DNA of 10,450 nt, from contig JAKACL010000083.1 in the NCBI GenBank assembly GCA_021821425.1, forward strand, positions 1 to 10,450. Direction: 5' to 3'. Numbering within the stretch: position 1 is the stretch's first letter; the number at the start of each line of letters is the position of its first letter. Below are positions 1-5,948 of this stretch, piece after piece. The position numbers and the translations under genes are program-made. Below the pieces are notes generated by a model that saw only the letters and a program-made list of their open reading frames with translations, was not told the origin of the DNA and made no database searches. This stretch comes from Pseudomonadota bacterium. GTDB taxonomy: Bacteria > Pseudomonadota > Gammaproteobacteria > Burkholderiales > Thiobacillaceae.

Positions 1-1
1 G

Positions 2-232
2 ATCGCCGGCGTGGCGCAGGGCCTGATGTGGCGCGCGGCCAATGCCGACGGCACGCTGACCTACAGCTTTGCGCAGGTGCTCGACACCATGTATCCGTTC
101 TACGGCATCCGGCTCCTGGGCGGCGCGCTGTTCTTCAGCGGCATGCTGATCATGGCGTACAACGTCTGGCAGACCACCCGCCAGGGACGCGTGGTGAATG
201 ATGCCGCGATCCCGCAAGCCGTTCACGCCTGA
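2..232 (+). CDS. ccoN: Cytochrome c oxidase cbb3-type, subunit I, C-terminal end (partial)
   Basis: This is the last 76 codons of the catalytic heme-copper subunit of cbb3 oxidase, cut by the window start. The fragment opens with [12 protein letters not shown], a conserved CcoN stretch, and has a final hydrophobic helix (about [22 protein letters not shown]) followed by a short polar cytoplasmic tail ending in AVHA. The heme and copper ligands of CcoN lie upstream and cannot be checked. CcoN reduces oxygen to water at the b3-CuB site in the inner membrane and pumps protons. An internal GTG at 11 is not a start but a valine codon of the longer gene. The stop is 11 nt before ccoO. Identification rests on the tail sequence plus the directly following ccoO-Q-P-G-H order. 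Confidence 0.93.
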   Translation: MAGVAQGLMWRAANADGTLTYSFAQVLDTMYPFYGIRLLGGALFFSGMLIMAYNVWQTTRQGRVVNDAAIPQAVHA

Positions 233-243
233 GGAGACCGACC

Positions 244-849
244 ATGATTTCGCATGCAACCATCGAAAAGAATCTTGGCCTGCTGATCGTGCTGACCATC
301 CTGATCGTCAGCGTCGGCGGCCTGGTGCAGATCGTGCCGCTGTTCTTCCAGACTTCCACCACCACCGCAGTCGCGGGCCTGAAGCCCTACACGCCGCTGC
401 AGCTGTCGGGGCGCGACATCTACATCCGCGAAGGCTGCGTCGGCTGCCACTCGCAGATGGTGCGTCCGTTCCGCGCCGAAACCGAGCGCTACGGCCATTA
501 CTCGGTCGCCGGCGAATTCGTCTACGACCGTCCCTTCCTGTGGGGCTCCAAGCGCACCGGACCCGACCTGCATCGCGTCGGCGGGCGGTACTCCGACGCC
601 TGGCACGTGGCGCACCTGATGAACCCGCGCGACGTGGTGCCCGAATCCAACATGCCGGCCTACCCCTGGCTCGACCGTCCGCTCAGGGATGCGGCGATCC
701 AGACCAAGATGCAGAGACTGAACCTGGTCGGCCACGGCTACAGCGAGGCGGACATCGCCGCGGCGCCGGGCGAACTGGAAGGCAGGACCGAGCTGGATGC
801 GGTCGTCGCCTACCTGCAGGCGCTGGGCATCCACGCCCCGAAGAACTGA
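244..849 (+). CDS. ccoO: Cytochrome c oxidase cbb3-type, subunit II (mono-heme cytochrome c)
   Basis: The 201-residue CcoO is a membrane-anchored mono-heme c subunit that passes electrons to CcoN. It starts with a short cytoplasmic segment and one transmembrane helix (about residues 12-35), with the rest periplasmic. The heme c site is C65-V-G-C68-H69 within [14 protein letters not shown], a signature of CcoO. A likely axial methionine is M137 in SNMPAYPWL. The hydrophobic anchor is uncleaved, as is usual for the family, and the length is typical. The start is the ATG at 244, preceded by GAGGAG (231-236) at 7 nt spacing. The gene sits between ccoN and ccoQ in the standard operon order. Confidence 0.97.
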   Translation: MISHATIEKNLGLLIVLTILIVSVGGLVQIVPLFFQTSTTTAVAGLKPYTPLQLSGRDIYIREGCVGCHSQMVRPFRAETERYGHYSVAGEFVYDRPFLWGSKRTGPDLHRVGGRYSDAWHVAHLMNPRDVVPESNMPAYPWLDRPLRDAAIQTKMQRLNLVGHGYSEADIAAAPGELEGRTELDAVVAYLQALGIHAPKN

Positions 850-858
850 GCGCGCGTC

Positions 859-1026
859 ATGGACAGCGGCACCCTCAGCGGCATCGTCACCGTCATCTTC
901 ATCGCGGTGTTCATCGGCATCGTCTGGTGGGCCTTCAGCAAGCGCAACACGCAGCGTTTCGAAGACGCCGGCAGGTTGCCTTTCGACGAAGACGACGCGC
1001 CCGCCCAAAAAGGAGACAAGCAATGA
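859..1026 (+). CDS. ccoQ: Cytochrome c oxidase cbb3-type, subunit CcoQ (small)
   Basis: A 55-residue single-helix protein: MDSGTLSGIVTVIFIAVFIG, then IVWWAFSKRN, then an acidic tail (FDEDDAP). The short N-terminus, one transmembrane helix (about residues 6-26), the positive-after-helix pattern and the position between ccoO and ccoP match CcoQ/FixQ, which stabilises the cbb3 complex and is not catalytic. The gene begins 9 nt after the ccoO stop with little Shine-Dalgarno sequence (only a TGAG at 847-850), so its translation is probably coupled to ccoO. Its TGA (1024-1026) overlaps the ccoP ATG (1023-1025) as ATGA. The sequence is family-like but short, so the call leans on context. Confidence 0.9.
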   Translation: MDSGTLSGIVTVIFIAVFIGIVWWAFSKRNTQRFEDAGRLPFDEDDAPAQKGDKQ

Positions 1027-1946
1027 GCGATTTCACCCACGGCTTCTGGCCGATCTTCATCAGCGTGCTCACTGTGTTGAGCATCGTCGGCACCTGGATT
1101 TTCCTGAAGTCGCAGACCACCCGCAAGCTCGCCCCAGGCGAAAAACCCGAGTTGATGGAACACACCTGGGACGGCGACCTGCGGGACCTCAACAACCCGC
1201 TGCCGCGCTGGTGGCTGGGGCTGTTCTACGGCACCCTGGTGTTTGCGCTGGTGTATCTTGCGCTGTGGCCCGGGCTCGGCAATTTCCCCGGCCTGCTGAA
1301 GTGGACGCAGCTTGGCGAGTACGAGGCCGAGGTGCAGGCGGCCGAGGCCAAATTCCAGCCGGTGTACGCTTCCTTCATGCAGCAGGACATCCCCACCGTC
1401 GCCGCCAGCCCCGATGCGCGCGCCATCGGCCGCAACCTGTTCCTGACCTATTGCTCGCAGTGCCACGGATCGAACGCGGAGGGCGCCGCCGGCTACCCCA
1501 ACCTGACCGACGGCGACTGGCTTTACGGCGGCGACCCCGACACGATCCGCGCCACGCTCACCAGCGGGCGTTCGGGCATGATGCCGGCAATGGGCGAAGT
1601 GCTCGGCCCGCAGGGCACCAAGGAAGTGGCCCATTACGTGATGTCGCTGTCGGGCCGCACGCACGACGCGGCGCTCGCCGATGCGGGCCGGCCGAAATTC
1701 GCCGAAAACTGCGCCGCCTGCCACATGCCCGACGGCACCGGCATGCAGGCGCTGGGCGCGCCCAATCTCAGCGACAAGCGGTGGCTCTACGGCGGATCGG
1801 AAAGCGCAATCATCGAGAGCATCGCCAAGGGCCGCAACGGGGTGATGCCCGCCATCGACCGGACGCTCGGCAGCACGTCCAACAAGGAGGCCAAGCTGCA
1901 TCTGCTGACGGCCTATGTCTACAGCCTGTCGCAGCCGACGAAATAA
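1023..1946 (+). CDS. ccoP: Cytochrome c oxidase cbb3-type, subunit III (di-heme cytochrome c)
   Basis: The 307-residue CcoP is the di-heme subunit that accepts electrons from soluble cytochrome c. Two transmembrane helices are visible (about residues 8-28 and 63-83), giving the two-helix CcoP form, followed by two periplasmic cytochrome c domains. Heme sites are C144-S-Q-C147-H148 and C230-A-A-C233-H234. Likely axial methionines lie in RSGMMPAM (M187 or nearby) and NGVMPA (M275). The two domains share repeated motifs (LTDGDWLYGG and LSDKRWLYGG), an internal duplication typical of the family. The open frame extends far upstream, but the start at 1023 is fixed by AAGGAG (1010-1015, 7 nt spacing), by the N-terminal homology and by the ATGA overlap with ccoQ. 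Confidence 0.97.
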   Translation: MSDFTHGFWPIFISVLTVLSIVGTWIFLKSQTTRKLAPGEKPELMEHTWDGDLRDLNNPLPRWWLGLFYGTLVFALVYLALWPGLGNFPGLLKWTQLGEYEAEVQAAEAKFQPVYASFMQQDIPTVAASPDARAIGRNLFLTYCSQCHGSNAEGAAGYPNLTDGDWLYGGDPDTIRATLTSGRSGMMPAMGEVLGPQGTKEVAHYVMSLSGRTHDAALADAGRPKFAENCAACHMPDGTGMQALGAPNLSDKRWLYGGSESAIIESIAKGRNGVMPAIDRTLGSTSNKEAKLHLLTAYVYSLSQPTK

Positions 1947-1956
1947 AACCGGACCG

Positions 1957-1978
1957 CTCGCCGCATGCGGCCGGCGAG
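1957..1978 (+). repeat. GC-rich inverted repeat between ccoP and ccoG
   Basis: CTCGCCG (1957-1963) pairs with CGGCGAG (1972-1978) around an 8-nt loop. A perfect 12-bp palindrome GCCGCATGCGGC (1960-1971) lies inside. No T-run follows, so this is not a classic terminator. It could act in RNA processing or partial attenuation between the structural (ccoNOQP) and assembly (ccoGH) halves of the operon, or be chance in GC-rich DNA. It covers the ATG at 1965, the outermost possible ccoG start. Confidence 0.45.
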
Positions 1979-3428
1979 TCCCACACGGACCCATGCAGTG
2001 ATCGATAACACGCAGCCCGACGCCGCGATCGAACAGCAACTCTATGCGATCCGGCAGAAAATCCAGCCGCGCACGGTGCATGGTGCGTTTGCCAACTGGC
2101 GCATCGCGCTGGTGCTGCTGACCCAGCTGCTGTACTACGGCCTGCCCTGGATCAAGTGGGACGACCGCCAGGCGGTGCTGTTCGATCTGGCGGCGCGCAA
2201 GTTCTACATCTTCGGCCTGGTGTTCTGGCCGCAGGATTTCGTCTACCTGACCGGCATCCTGATCCTGTCCGCGCTGGCGCTGTTCCTGTTCACCGCAGTC
2301 GCCGGGCGGCTGTGGTGCGGCTACGCCTGCCCGCAGACGGTGTACACCGAAATCTTCATGTGGGTGGAAAGCTGGCTGGAAGGCGACCACGTGGCCCGCA
2401 AGCGGCTCGACAAGGCACCCTGGCGTGCCGCCAAGCTGCGCCGGCGCGGCGCCAAGCATCTGGTGTGGTTCGTGATCGCGCTGTGGACCGGCTTCACCTT
2501 CGTCGGCTATTTCACCCCGATCCAGACGCTGGTCGCCGAAGTCGTGCAGTTCAACCTCGGCCCGTGGGAAAGCTTCTGGATCCTGTTCTACGCCTTCGCC
2601 ACCTGGGGCAACGCCGGCTTCATGCGCGAGCAGGTGTGCACCTACATGTGCCCCTATGCGCGCTTCCAGAGCGTAATGTTCGATTCCGACACGCTGACCG
2701 TCACCTACGACAGCTCGATCGGCGAGCCGCGCGGCCCGCGCAGCAAGAAAACCGACTACAAGGCGGCGGGGCTGGGCACCTGCGTCGACTGCAATGTCTG
2801 CGTGCAGGCCTGTCCCACCGGCATCGACATCCGCAACGGCCTGCAATACGAGTGCATCGGCTGCGCCGCCTGCATCGACGGCTGCGACCAGATCATGGAC
2901 AAGATGGGCTATCCGCGCGGGCTGATCCGCTACACCACGGAAAACGTGGTGAAGGGCAAATACCCCGACAGCGGCATTCTCAAGCATGTGCTGCGCCCGC
3001 GCACGATCATCTACACCGTGCTGCTGGCGCTGATCGGCGGCGCCTTCGTCTGGAGCCTGGCCACCCGCGTGCCGCTGCGCGTCGACGTGGTGCGCGATCG
3101 CGTGGCGCTGTCGAAGGAAACCGACGAAGGCATGATCGAGAACGTCTATCGCCTGCAGCTCATCAACAAGGACAGCCAGCCGCACCGCTATACGATCACG
3201 GCGCACGGCATCGAAGGCCTGCAGCTGCTGACCGCCGCGCGCGAAATTGCCGCCGCGCCGCTGCAGACCGTCGACATCCCGGTGAGCCTCGTTGCCGATC
3301 CGGTCGAGCTGAAAAGCCGTTCGATCGAGGTAACGTTCACGATCCAGGCCGCCGATAACGCGCGCATTCGCGACGAGGTCGCCACCAAATTCTTCAACCG
3401 CTCGTTTCTTCGAGGCATGGCGCCATGA
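1965..3428 (+). CDS. ccoG: Cytochrome c oxidase accessory protein CcoG (polyferredoxin-type Cu reductase)
   Basis: A 487-residue polytopic membrane protein of the CcoG/FixG/RdxA family, which reduces Cu(II) to Cu(I) for insertion into cbb3 oxidase. Membrane segments lie at about residues 46-62, 91-113, 165-185, 200-215 and 347-367. A periplasm/membrane cysteine pair C118GYAC122P, a second C225TYMC229P, and two 4Fe-4S ferredoxin motifs (C273xxC276xxC279xxxC283 and C297xxC300xxC303xxxC307) are all intact. The C-terminal 100 residues form an Ig-like domain typical of FixG. The start is uncertain: ATG 1965 has no clear ribosome site and lies inside a hairpin, while GTG 1998 (residue 12) gives a natural N-terminus (IDNTQPDAAIEQQLY). 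The stop overlaps the ccoH ATG as ATGA. Confidence 0.95.
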   Translation: MRPASPTRTHAVIDNTQPDAAIEQQLYAIRQKIQPRTVHGAFANWRIALVLLTQLLYYGLPWIKWDDRQAVLFDLAARKFYIFGLVFWPQDFVYLTGILILSALALFLFTAVAGRLWCGYACPQTVYTEIFMWVESWLEGDHVARKRLDKAPWRAAKLRRRGAKHLVWFVIALWTGFTFVGYFTPIQTLVAEVVQFNLGPWESFWILFYAFATWGNAGFMREQVCTYMCPYARFQSVMFDSDTLTVTYDSSIGEPRGPRSKKTDYKAAGLGTCVDCNVCVQACPTGIDIRNGLQYECIGCAACIDGCDQIMDKMGYPRGLIRYTTENVVKGKYPDSGILKHVLRPRTIIYTVLLALIGGAFVWSLATRVPLRVDVVRDRVALSKETDEGMIENVYRLQLINKDSQPHRYTITAHGIEGLQLLTAAREIAAAPLQTVDIPVSLVADPVELKSRSIEVTFTIQAADNARIRDEVATKFFNRSFLRGMAP

Positions 3429-3958
3429 ACCCGCTCACCCCCACCGCAAGCAAGCCCTGGTACCGCGAACCCTGGCCATGGTTTCTGATCAGCCTGCCGG
3501 CCACCGCGGTGATCGCTGGCCTGACCACGGTGTGGATTGCCGCAAAAAGCGCAGACGGCCTGGTGGTGGGGGATTATTACAAGGCGGGCCTCGCGATCAA
3601 CCAGACCCTGGCGCGCGACGACGTCGCGCGCGACCTGGCGCTGCATGCCGCGCTACGGGTCGAGGACGGCATGCTGGCGCTGACATTGGACGGGCAGCTG
3701 CCGGCCTATCCGGCGCAGCTTGCGCTGCTGCTCGCCCACCCCACCCGCCAGGGCGAAGACCAGCAGCTCACGCTCGATCACACCGGCAATGGGCGCTACC
3801 GGGCAGCCTTCCCCGCGCTCGCCGACGGCAAATGGCATGCGCTGCTGTCGGACGCCGCCGCGACCTGGCGCCTGTCCGGCGTGCTCCACACCCCGCTTGG
3901 CGAAACCGTCGCGTTGACAACGGGCGCCGCATCCCCCGTGCTTTCAGAAGGAGACTGA
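3425..3958 (+). CDS. ccoH: Cytochrome c oxidase assembly protein CcoH (FixH family)
   Basis: A 177-residue protein with one N-terminal transmembrane helix (about residues 18-40) and a periplasmic beta-rich domain. The N-terminal KPWYREPWPWF and the post-helix segment SADGLVVGDYYKAGLAINQT are FixH/CcoH family marks. CcoH is needed for stable assembly of cbb3 oxidase and stays associated with the complex. It starts by ATGA overlap with ccoG, which implies translational coupling. Length is typical of the family. The end is 1 nt before the start of the next small gene, so it is clearly part of the same transcript. Confidence 0.93.
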   Translation: MNPLTPTASKPWYREPWPWFLISLPATAVIAGLTTVWIAAKSADGLVVGDYYKAGLAINQTLARDDVARDLALHAALRVEDGMLALTLDGQLPAYPAQLALLLAHPTRQGEDQQLTLDHTGNGRYRAAFPALADGKWHALLSDAAATWRLSGVLHTPLGETVALTTGAASPVLSEGD

Positions 3959-3959
3959 A

Positions 3960-4097
3960 ATGGACGTCGTACTCGATCTGCTGTTCACCCGCCCGATCGG
4001 CCTGTTGAGCCTGTTCACCATCCTGTTCATCATCGGCATGGGGTTTTTCCTGTCGGCGTGGTTCAAGCGCAGGATGAACAACCCGGAACAAGACTGA
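3960..4097 (+). CDS. Small one-helix membrane protein, DUF3149-like
   Basis: A 45-residue protein, MDVVLDLLFTRPIGLLSLFT followed by ILFIIGMGFFLSAWFKRR and a short polar tail. It has one transmembrane helix (about residues 14-34) with positive residues after it (KRR), suggesting a cytoplasmic C-terminus. The pattern of an N-terminal LLF, then GLLSLFT and a glycine-containing helix resembles the DUF3149 family of small proteobacterial proteins, whose function is unknown. This assignment is from memory of the family pattern. A strong ribosome site AGAAGGAG (3946-3953, 6 nt spacing) supports real translation. It follows ccoH by 1 nt and occupies the place where ccoS might be expected, but it lacks the CcoS pattern. 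A role in cbb3 assembly or stability is inference from position only. Confidence 0.82.
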   Translation: MDVVLDLLFTRPIGLLSLFTILFIIGMGFFLSAWFKRRMNNPEQD

Positions 4098-4120
4098 TCA
4101 CCCCCGTCGAGGAGCACGCC

Positions 4121-4420
4121 ATGATGCAGCGCCTGATCCATATCCTGTGGCCGTCCTTCCTGGTGGCCGGGGTGGCCGACATCCTCTTCACCACCCTGTT
4201 CGATCCGCTCGAGATCGTCTACCGCGGCGAGCCGCTGATCGCGCATCGCATCGCCGCCTACACCGTCGGCTTTTTCGTGTTCTGGCTGTTGTGCATCGCG
4301 TCCAGCATGCTGACCTGCTATTTCCAGCGCAGCGCCGATGAAATCAACCGTTGCCCGCTGCCGCCGCCCAAGCGGCCGGCGGGCTGCCCCAAGCGCGAAG
4401 GCGAAGGCGACTGCTGCTAG
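4121..4420 (+). CDS. Small membrane protein with cysteine-rich C-terminal tail, function unknown
   Basis: A 99-residue protein with two hydrophobic segments (about residues 8-27 and 45-67). After these comes a cytoplasmic or periplasmic tail with NRCPLPPP, GCPKR and a terminal CC; the cysteines are at 58, 66, 78, 89, 98 and 99. I do not recognise a named family, though similar small proteins seem to occur near cco genes in proteobacteria. GAGGAG (4109-4114) sits 6 nt before the ATG at 4121; the frame is open further upstream to 4058 but overlaps the previous gene and has no such site. The tail cysteines suggest metal or redox handling, which would fit copper or heme delivery to the oxidase, but this is inference. 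It is the last gene before convergent hemN. Confidence 0.85.
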   Translation: MMQRLIHILWPSFLVAGVADILFTTLFDPLEIVYRGEPLIAHRIAAYTVGFFVFWLLCIASSMLTCYFQRSADEINRCPLPPPKRPAGCPKREGEGDCC

Positions 4421-4429
4421 ACGACACTA

Positions 4430-5800
4430 CTAGGCGGTGCGCGAATAACGCGGCTGCGCGCTGGCCGCTTCCTTCAGGTAGCGGTCGAAGCACATGCCGA
4501 TGTTGCGCAGAAACAGGCGGCCGCTGGCGGTGACCTGGATCCGGTCCGGCGCGATCTCGACCAGGCCGTCGGCGGCAAGCGGGCGCAGGTCGGCCAGCGC
4601 ATCGGCGAAGTAATCGGCAAACGCGATGTCCCATTCGCGGCCGAATGCCGCAAAGTCGAGTTCGAGGTCGCACATCACGCGGGTGATCGCGTCGCGGCGG
4701 AGTCGGTCGTCAAGTGTAAGTTTCAGGCCGCGTTCGACCGCAAAGCCGGTGGCGTCGACATGCGCCTGATACGACTTGAGCTTCTTTGCGTTCTGCATGT
4801 AGACGTCGGCGGTCTGGCTGATGCTGGAAGCGCCGAAGGCGAGGATATCGCAGTCCTTGTGCGTGGTGTAGCCCTGGAAATTGCGCCACAGCGTCTTGTT
4901 CTGCTGCGCGCGCACCAGTTCGTCGTCGGGGCGGGCGAAGTGGTCGAGGCCGATGTTGACGTAGCCCGCCGCGCCCAGCACGTCGTTCACCGCCTGCTGC
5001 AGCGCCAGCCGCGTCGCCGAATCGGGCAGGTCGGCTTCGTTGATCAGGGACTGGTGCTTCTTCATCCACGGCACATGGGCGTAGGCGAACACCGCCAGGC
5101 GGTCGGGCGCCCAGACCGACACCCGCTCGAGGGTGCGGCGGAAGCTGTCGACGGTCTGCTTCGGCAGGCCGACGATCAGGTCCAGGTTGATGCTGGAAAA
5201 GCCGAGCTCGCGCGACCAGTCGAGCACCTGCCGGATCAGGAATTCCGACTGGATGCGGTTGACCGCCTGCTGCACGTCCGGGTCCATGTCCTGCACGCCG
5301 AAGGACACGCGGTTGAAGCCGGTTTCGCGCAACGCCGCCAGGTGCTCGAACGTCAGCTCGCGCGGATCGACTTCGCAACTGATCTCGGCAGCGTCCGCGA
5401 TCGTGAAATGCGTGCGCATCCTCGCCATCAGGCGGCGGATGTCGTCGGGATTGAGGTAGGTGGGCGTGCCGCCGCCCCAGTGCAGCTGACGCACCACGCG
5501 CGCCGGATCGACCTGCGCCGCCGTCGCTGCCATTTCGCGGTCGAGCGCGGCGAGATAGGGCACGGTCTTGCCATAGTCGCGCGTCGCCACCATGTTGCAA
5601 CCGCAGTAGTAGCAGAGCGAATCGCAGAATGGAATGTGGGCATACAACGACAGCCCGCGGTCCGGGGCGGGGGCGGCCAGCGCATCGATCCAGTCGGCCT
5701 CGCCGAAGCCCGTATGAAAATACGGCGCGGTCGGGTACGACGTATAGCGCGGGCCGGGCACGCTGTATTTCTGCAGCAAATCGAGGGGGATCGATGCCAT
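4430..5800 (-). CDS. hemN: Oxygen-independent coproporphyrinogen III oxidase (radical SAM)
   Basis: A 456-residue HemN, matching the usual family length. It decarboxylates coproporphyrinogen III to protoporphyrinogen IX without oxygen, in the cytoplasm. The radical-SAM cluster motif C59xxxC63xxC66xC68 (in HIPFCDSLCYYCGCN) and the SAM-binding GGGTPT (109-114) are present. The segment NKTLWRNFQGYTTH and the C-terminal RNIGMCFDRYL mark true HemN rather than HemW. The start is ATG at 5800, with GGTGA (5806-5810 on this strand) 5 nt before it. A GTG three codons upstream (5809) is in frame but lacks a ribosome site of its own. It is convergent with the cco operon and would supply heme for cbb3 at low oxygen. 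Confidence 0.96.
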   Translation of the reverse strand: MASIPLDLLQKYSVPGPRYTSYPTAPYFHTGFGEADWIDALAAPAPDRGLSLYAHIPFCDSLCYYCGCNMVATRDYGKTVPYLAALDREMAATAAQVDPARVVRQLHWGGGTPTYLNPDDIRRLMARMRTHFTIADAAEISCEVDPRELTFEHLAALRETGFNRVSFGVQDMDPDVQQAVNRIQSEFLIRQVLDWSRELGFSSINLDLIVGLPKQTVDSFRRTLERVSVWAPDRLAVFAYAHVPWMKKHQSLINEADLPDSATRLALQQAVNDVLGAAGYVNIGLDHFARPDDELVRAQQNKTLWRNFQGYTTHKDCDILAFGASSISQTADVYMQNAKKLKSYQAHVDATGFAVERGLKLTLDDRLRRDAITRVMCDLELDFAAFGREWDIAFADYFADALADLRPLAADGLVEIAPDRIQVTASGRLFLRNIGMCFDRYLKEAASAQPRYSRTA

Positions 5801-5819
5801 CTTGCTCACCCGTCAATAG

Positions 5820-5846
5820 ATAATACTGTCCTTTTATCATATTCAA
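5820..5846 (-). promoter_or_regulatory. Candidate hemN promoter
   Basis: On the minus strand, TTGAAT (5841-5846) and TATTAT (5820-5825) resemble -35 and -10 boxes, but the spacer is 15 bp, shorter than the ideal 17. The implied start of transcription is near 5812, giving a leader of about a dozen bases before the ATG at 5800. This is an AT-rich island in GC-rich DNA, as promoters often are. The call is weak because of the spacer. Confidence 0.3.
5833..5846 (-). promoter_or_regulatory. FNR/Anr-like binding site upstream of hemN
   Basis: On the minus strand the bases read TTGAATATGATAAA, matching 8 of the 10 fixed positions of the FNR/Anr consensus TTGAT-N4-ATCAA. hemN genes are often controlled by FNR-type regulators. 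However, the site overlaps the candidate -35 box rather than lying at -41.5 from a visible promoter, so activation in the standard geometry is not supported. Either the promoter guess is off or the match is partly chance. Confidence 0.35.
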
Positions 5847-5881
5847 GTCCCGGAAGCCAGTGCTTGCGCAGGCAGCGCGCC

Positions 5882-5904
5882 GGTTTTGCGGTAAAGTTAA
5901 AACC
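5882..5904. repeat. Inverted repeat GGTTTT-N11-AAAACC
   Basis: GGTTTT (5882-5887) and AAAACC (5899-5904) form 6-bp perfect arms around 11 bases. The right arm meets the 19-bp dyad that follows. It may be a second regulator half-site pair or part of the promoter for the rightward operon (a possible -10-like TAAAGT lies inside at 5892-5897). Short arms make chance possible. Confidence 0.25.
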
Positions 5905-5922
5905 TGACAAACCGTTAGTCAG
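5904..5922. promoter_or_regulatory. Operator-like 19-bp dyad upstream of the envelope operon
   Basis: CTGACAAACCGTTAGTCAG is a dyad with 8 of 9 base pairs matched around a central C (5913); only the pair 5909/5917 fails. Size and shape (TGAC...GTCA half-sites with AAC/GTT inner arms) resemble operators of TetR-type repressors. It lies 26 bp before the ATG of the LolA-like gene and downstream of a TAAAGT that could serve as -10, so a bound repressor would block transcription start. No regulator gene is visible in the window. The match to TetR operators is by general form only. Confidence 0.55.
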
Positions 5923-5948
5923 TGTGCGCCTCACCGTCCGGAACCCCC

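Noticed and set aside
198..1022. Upstream extension of the ccoP frame
   Set aside because: It overlaps ccoO in another frame and gives an arginine/histidine-rich nonsense sequence; the real start at 1023 has a ribosome site.
1957..1985. Rho-independent terminator between ccoP and ccoG
   Set aside because: The stem is present but is followed by GTCCCACACGG, with no T-run.
810..3206. 798-codon open frame on the minus strand opposite ccoO-ccoG
   Set aside because: The opposite strand codes for clear CcoP and CcoG with intact motifs. The antisense product is rich in H, R, Q and A with no domain pattern, an artefact of high-GC codon use.
3960..4097. Identity of the small protein as CcoS
   Set aside because: CcoS has an N-terminal helix followed by a characteristic FDDLE-type tail; this protein lacks it.
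5801..5815. A second FNR site (TTGACGGGTGAGCA on the minus strand)
   Set aside because: Only the first half-site resembles the consensus; the second half matches about one of five positions.
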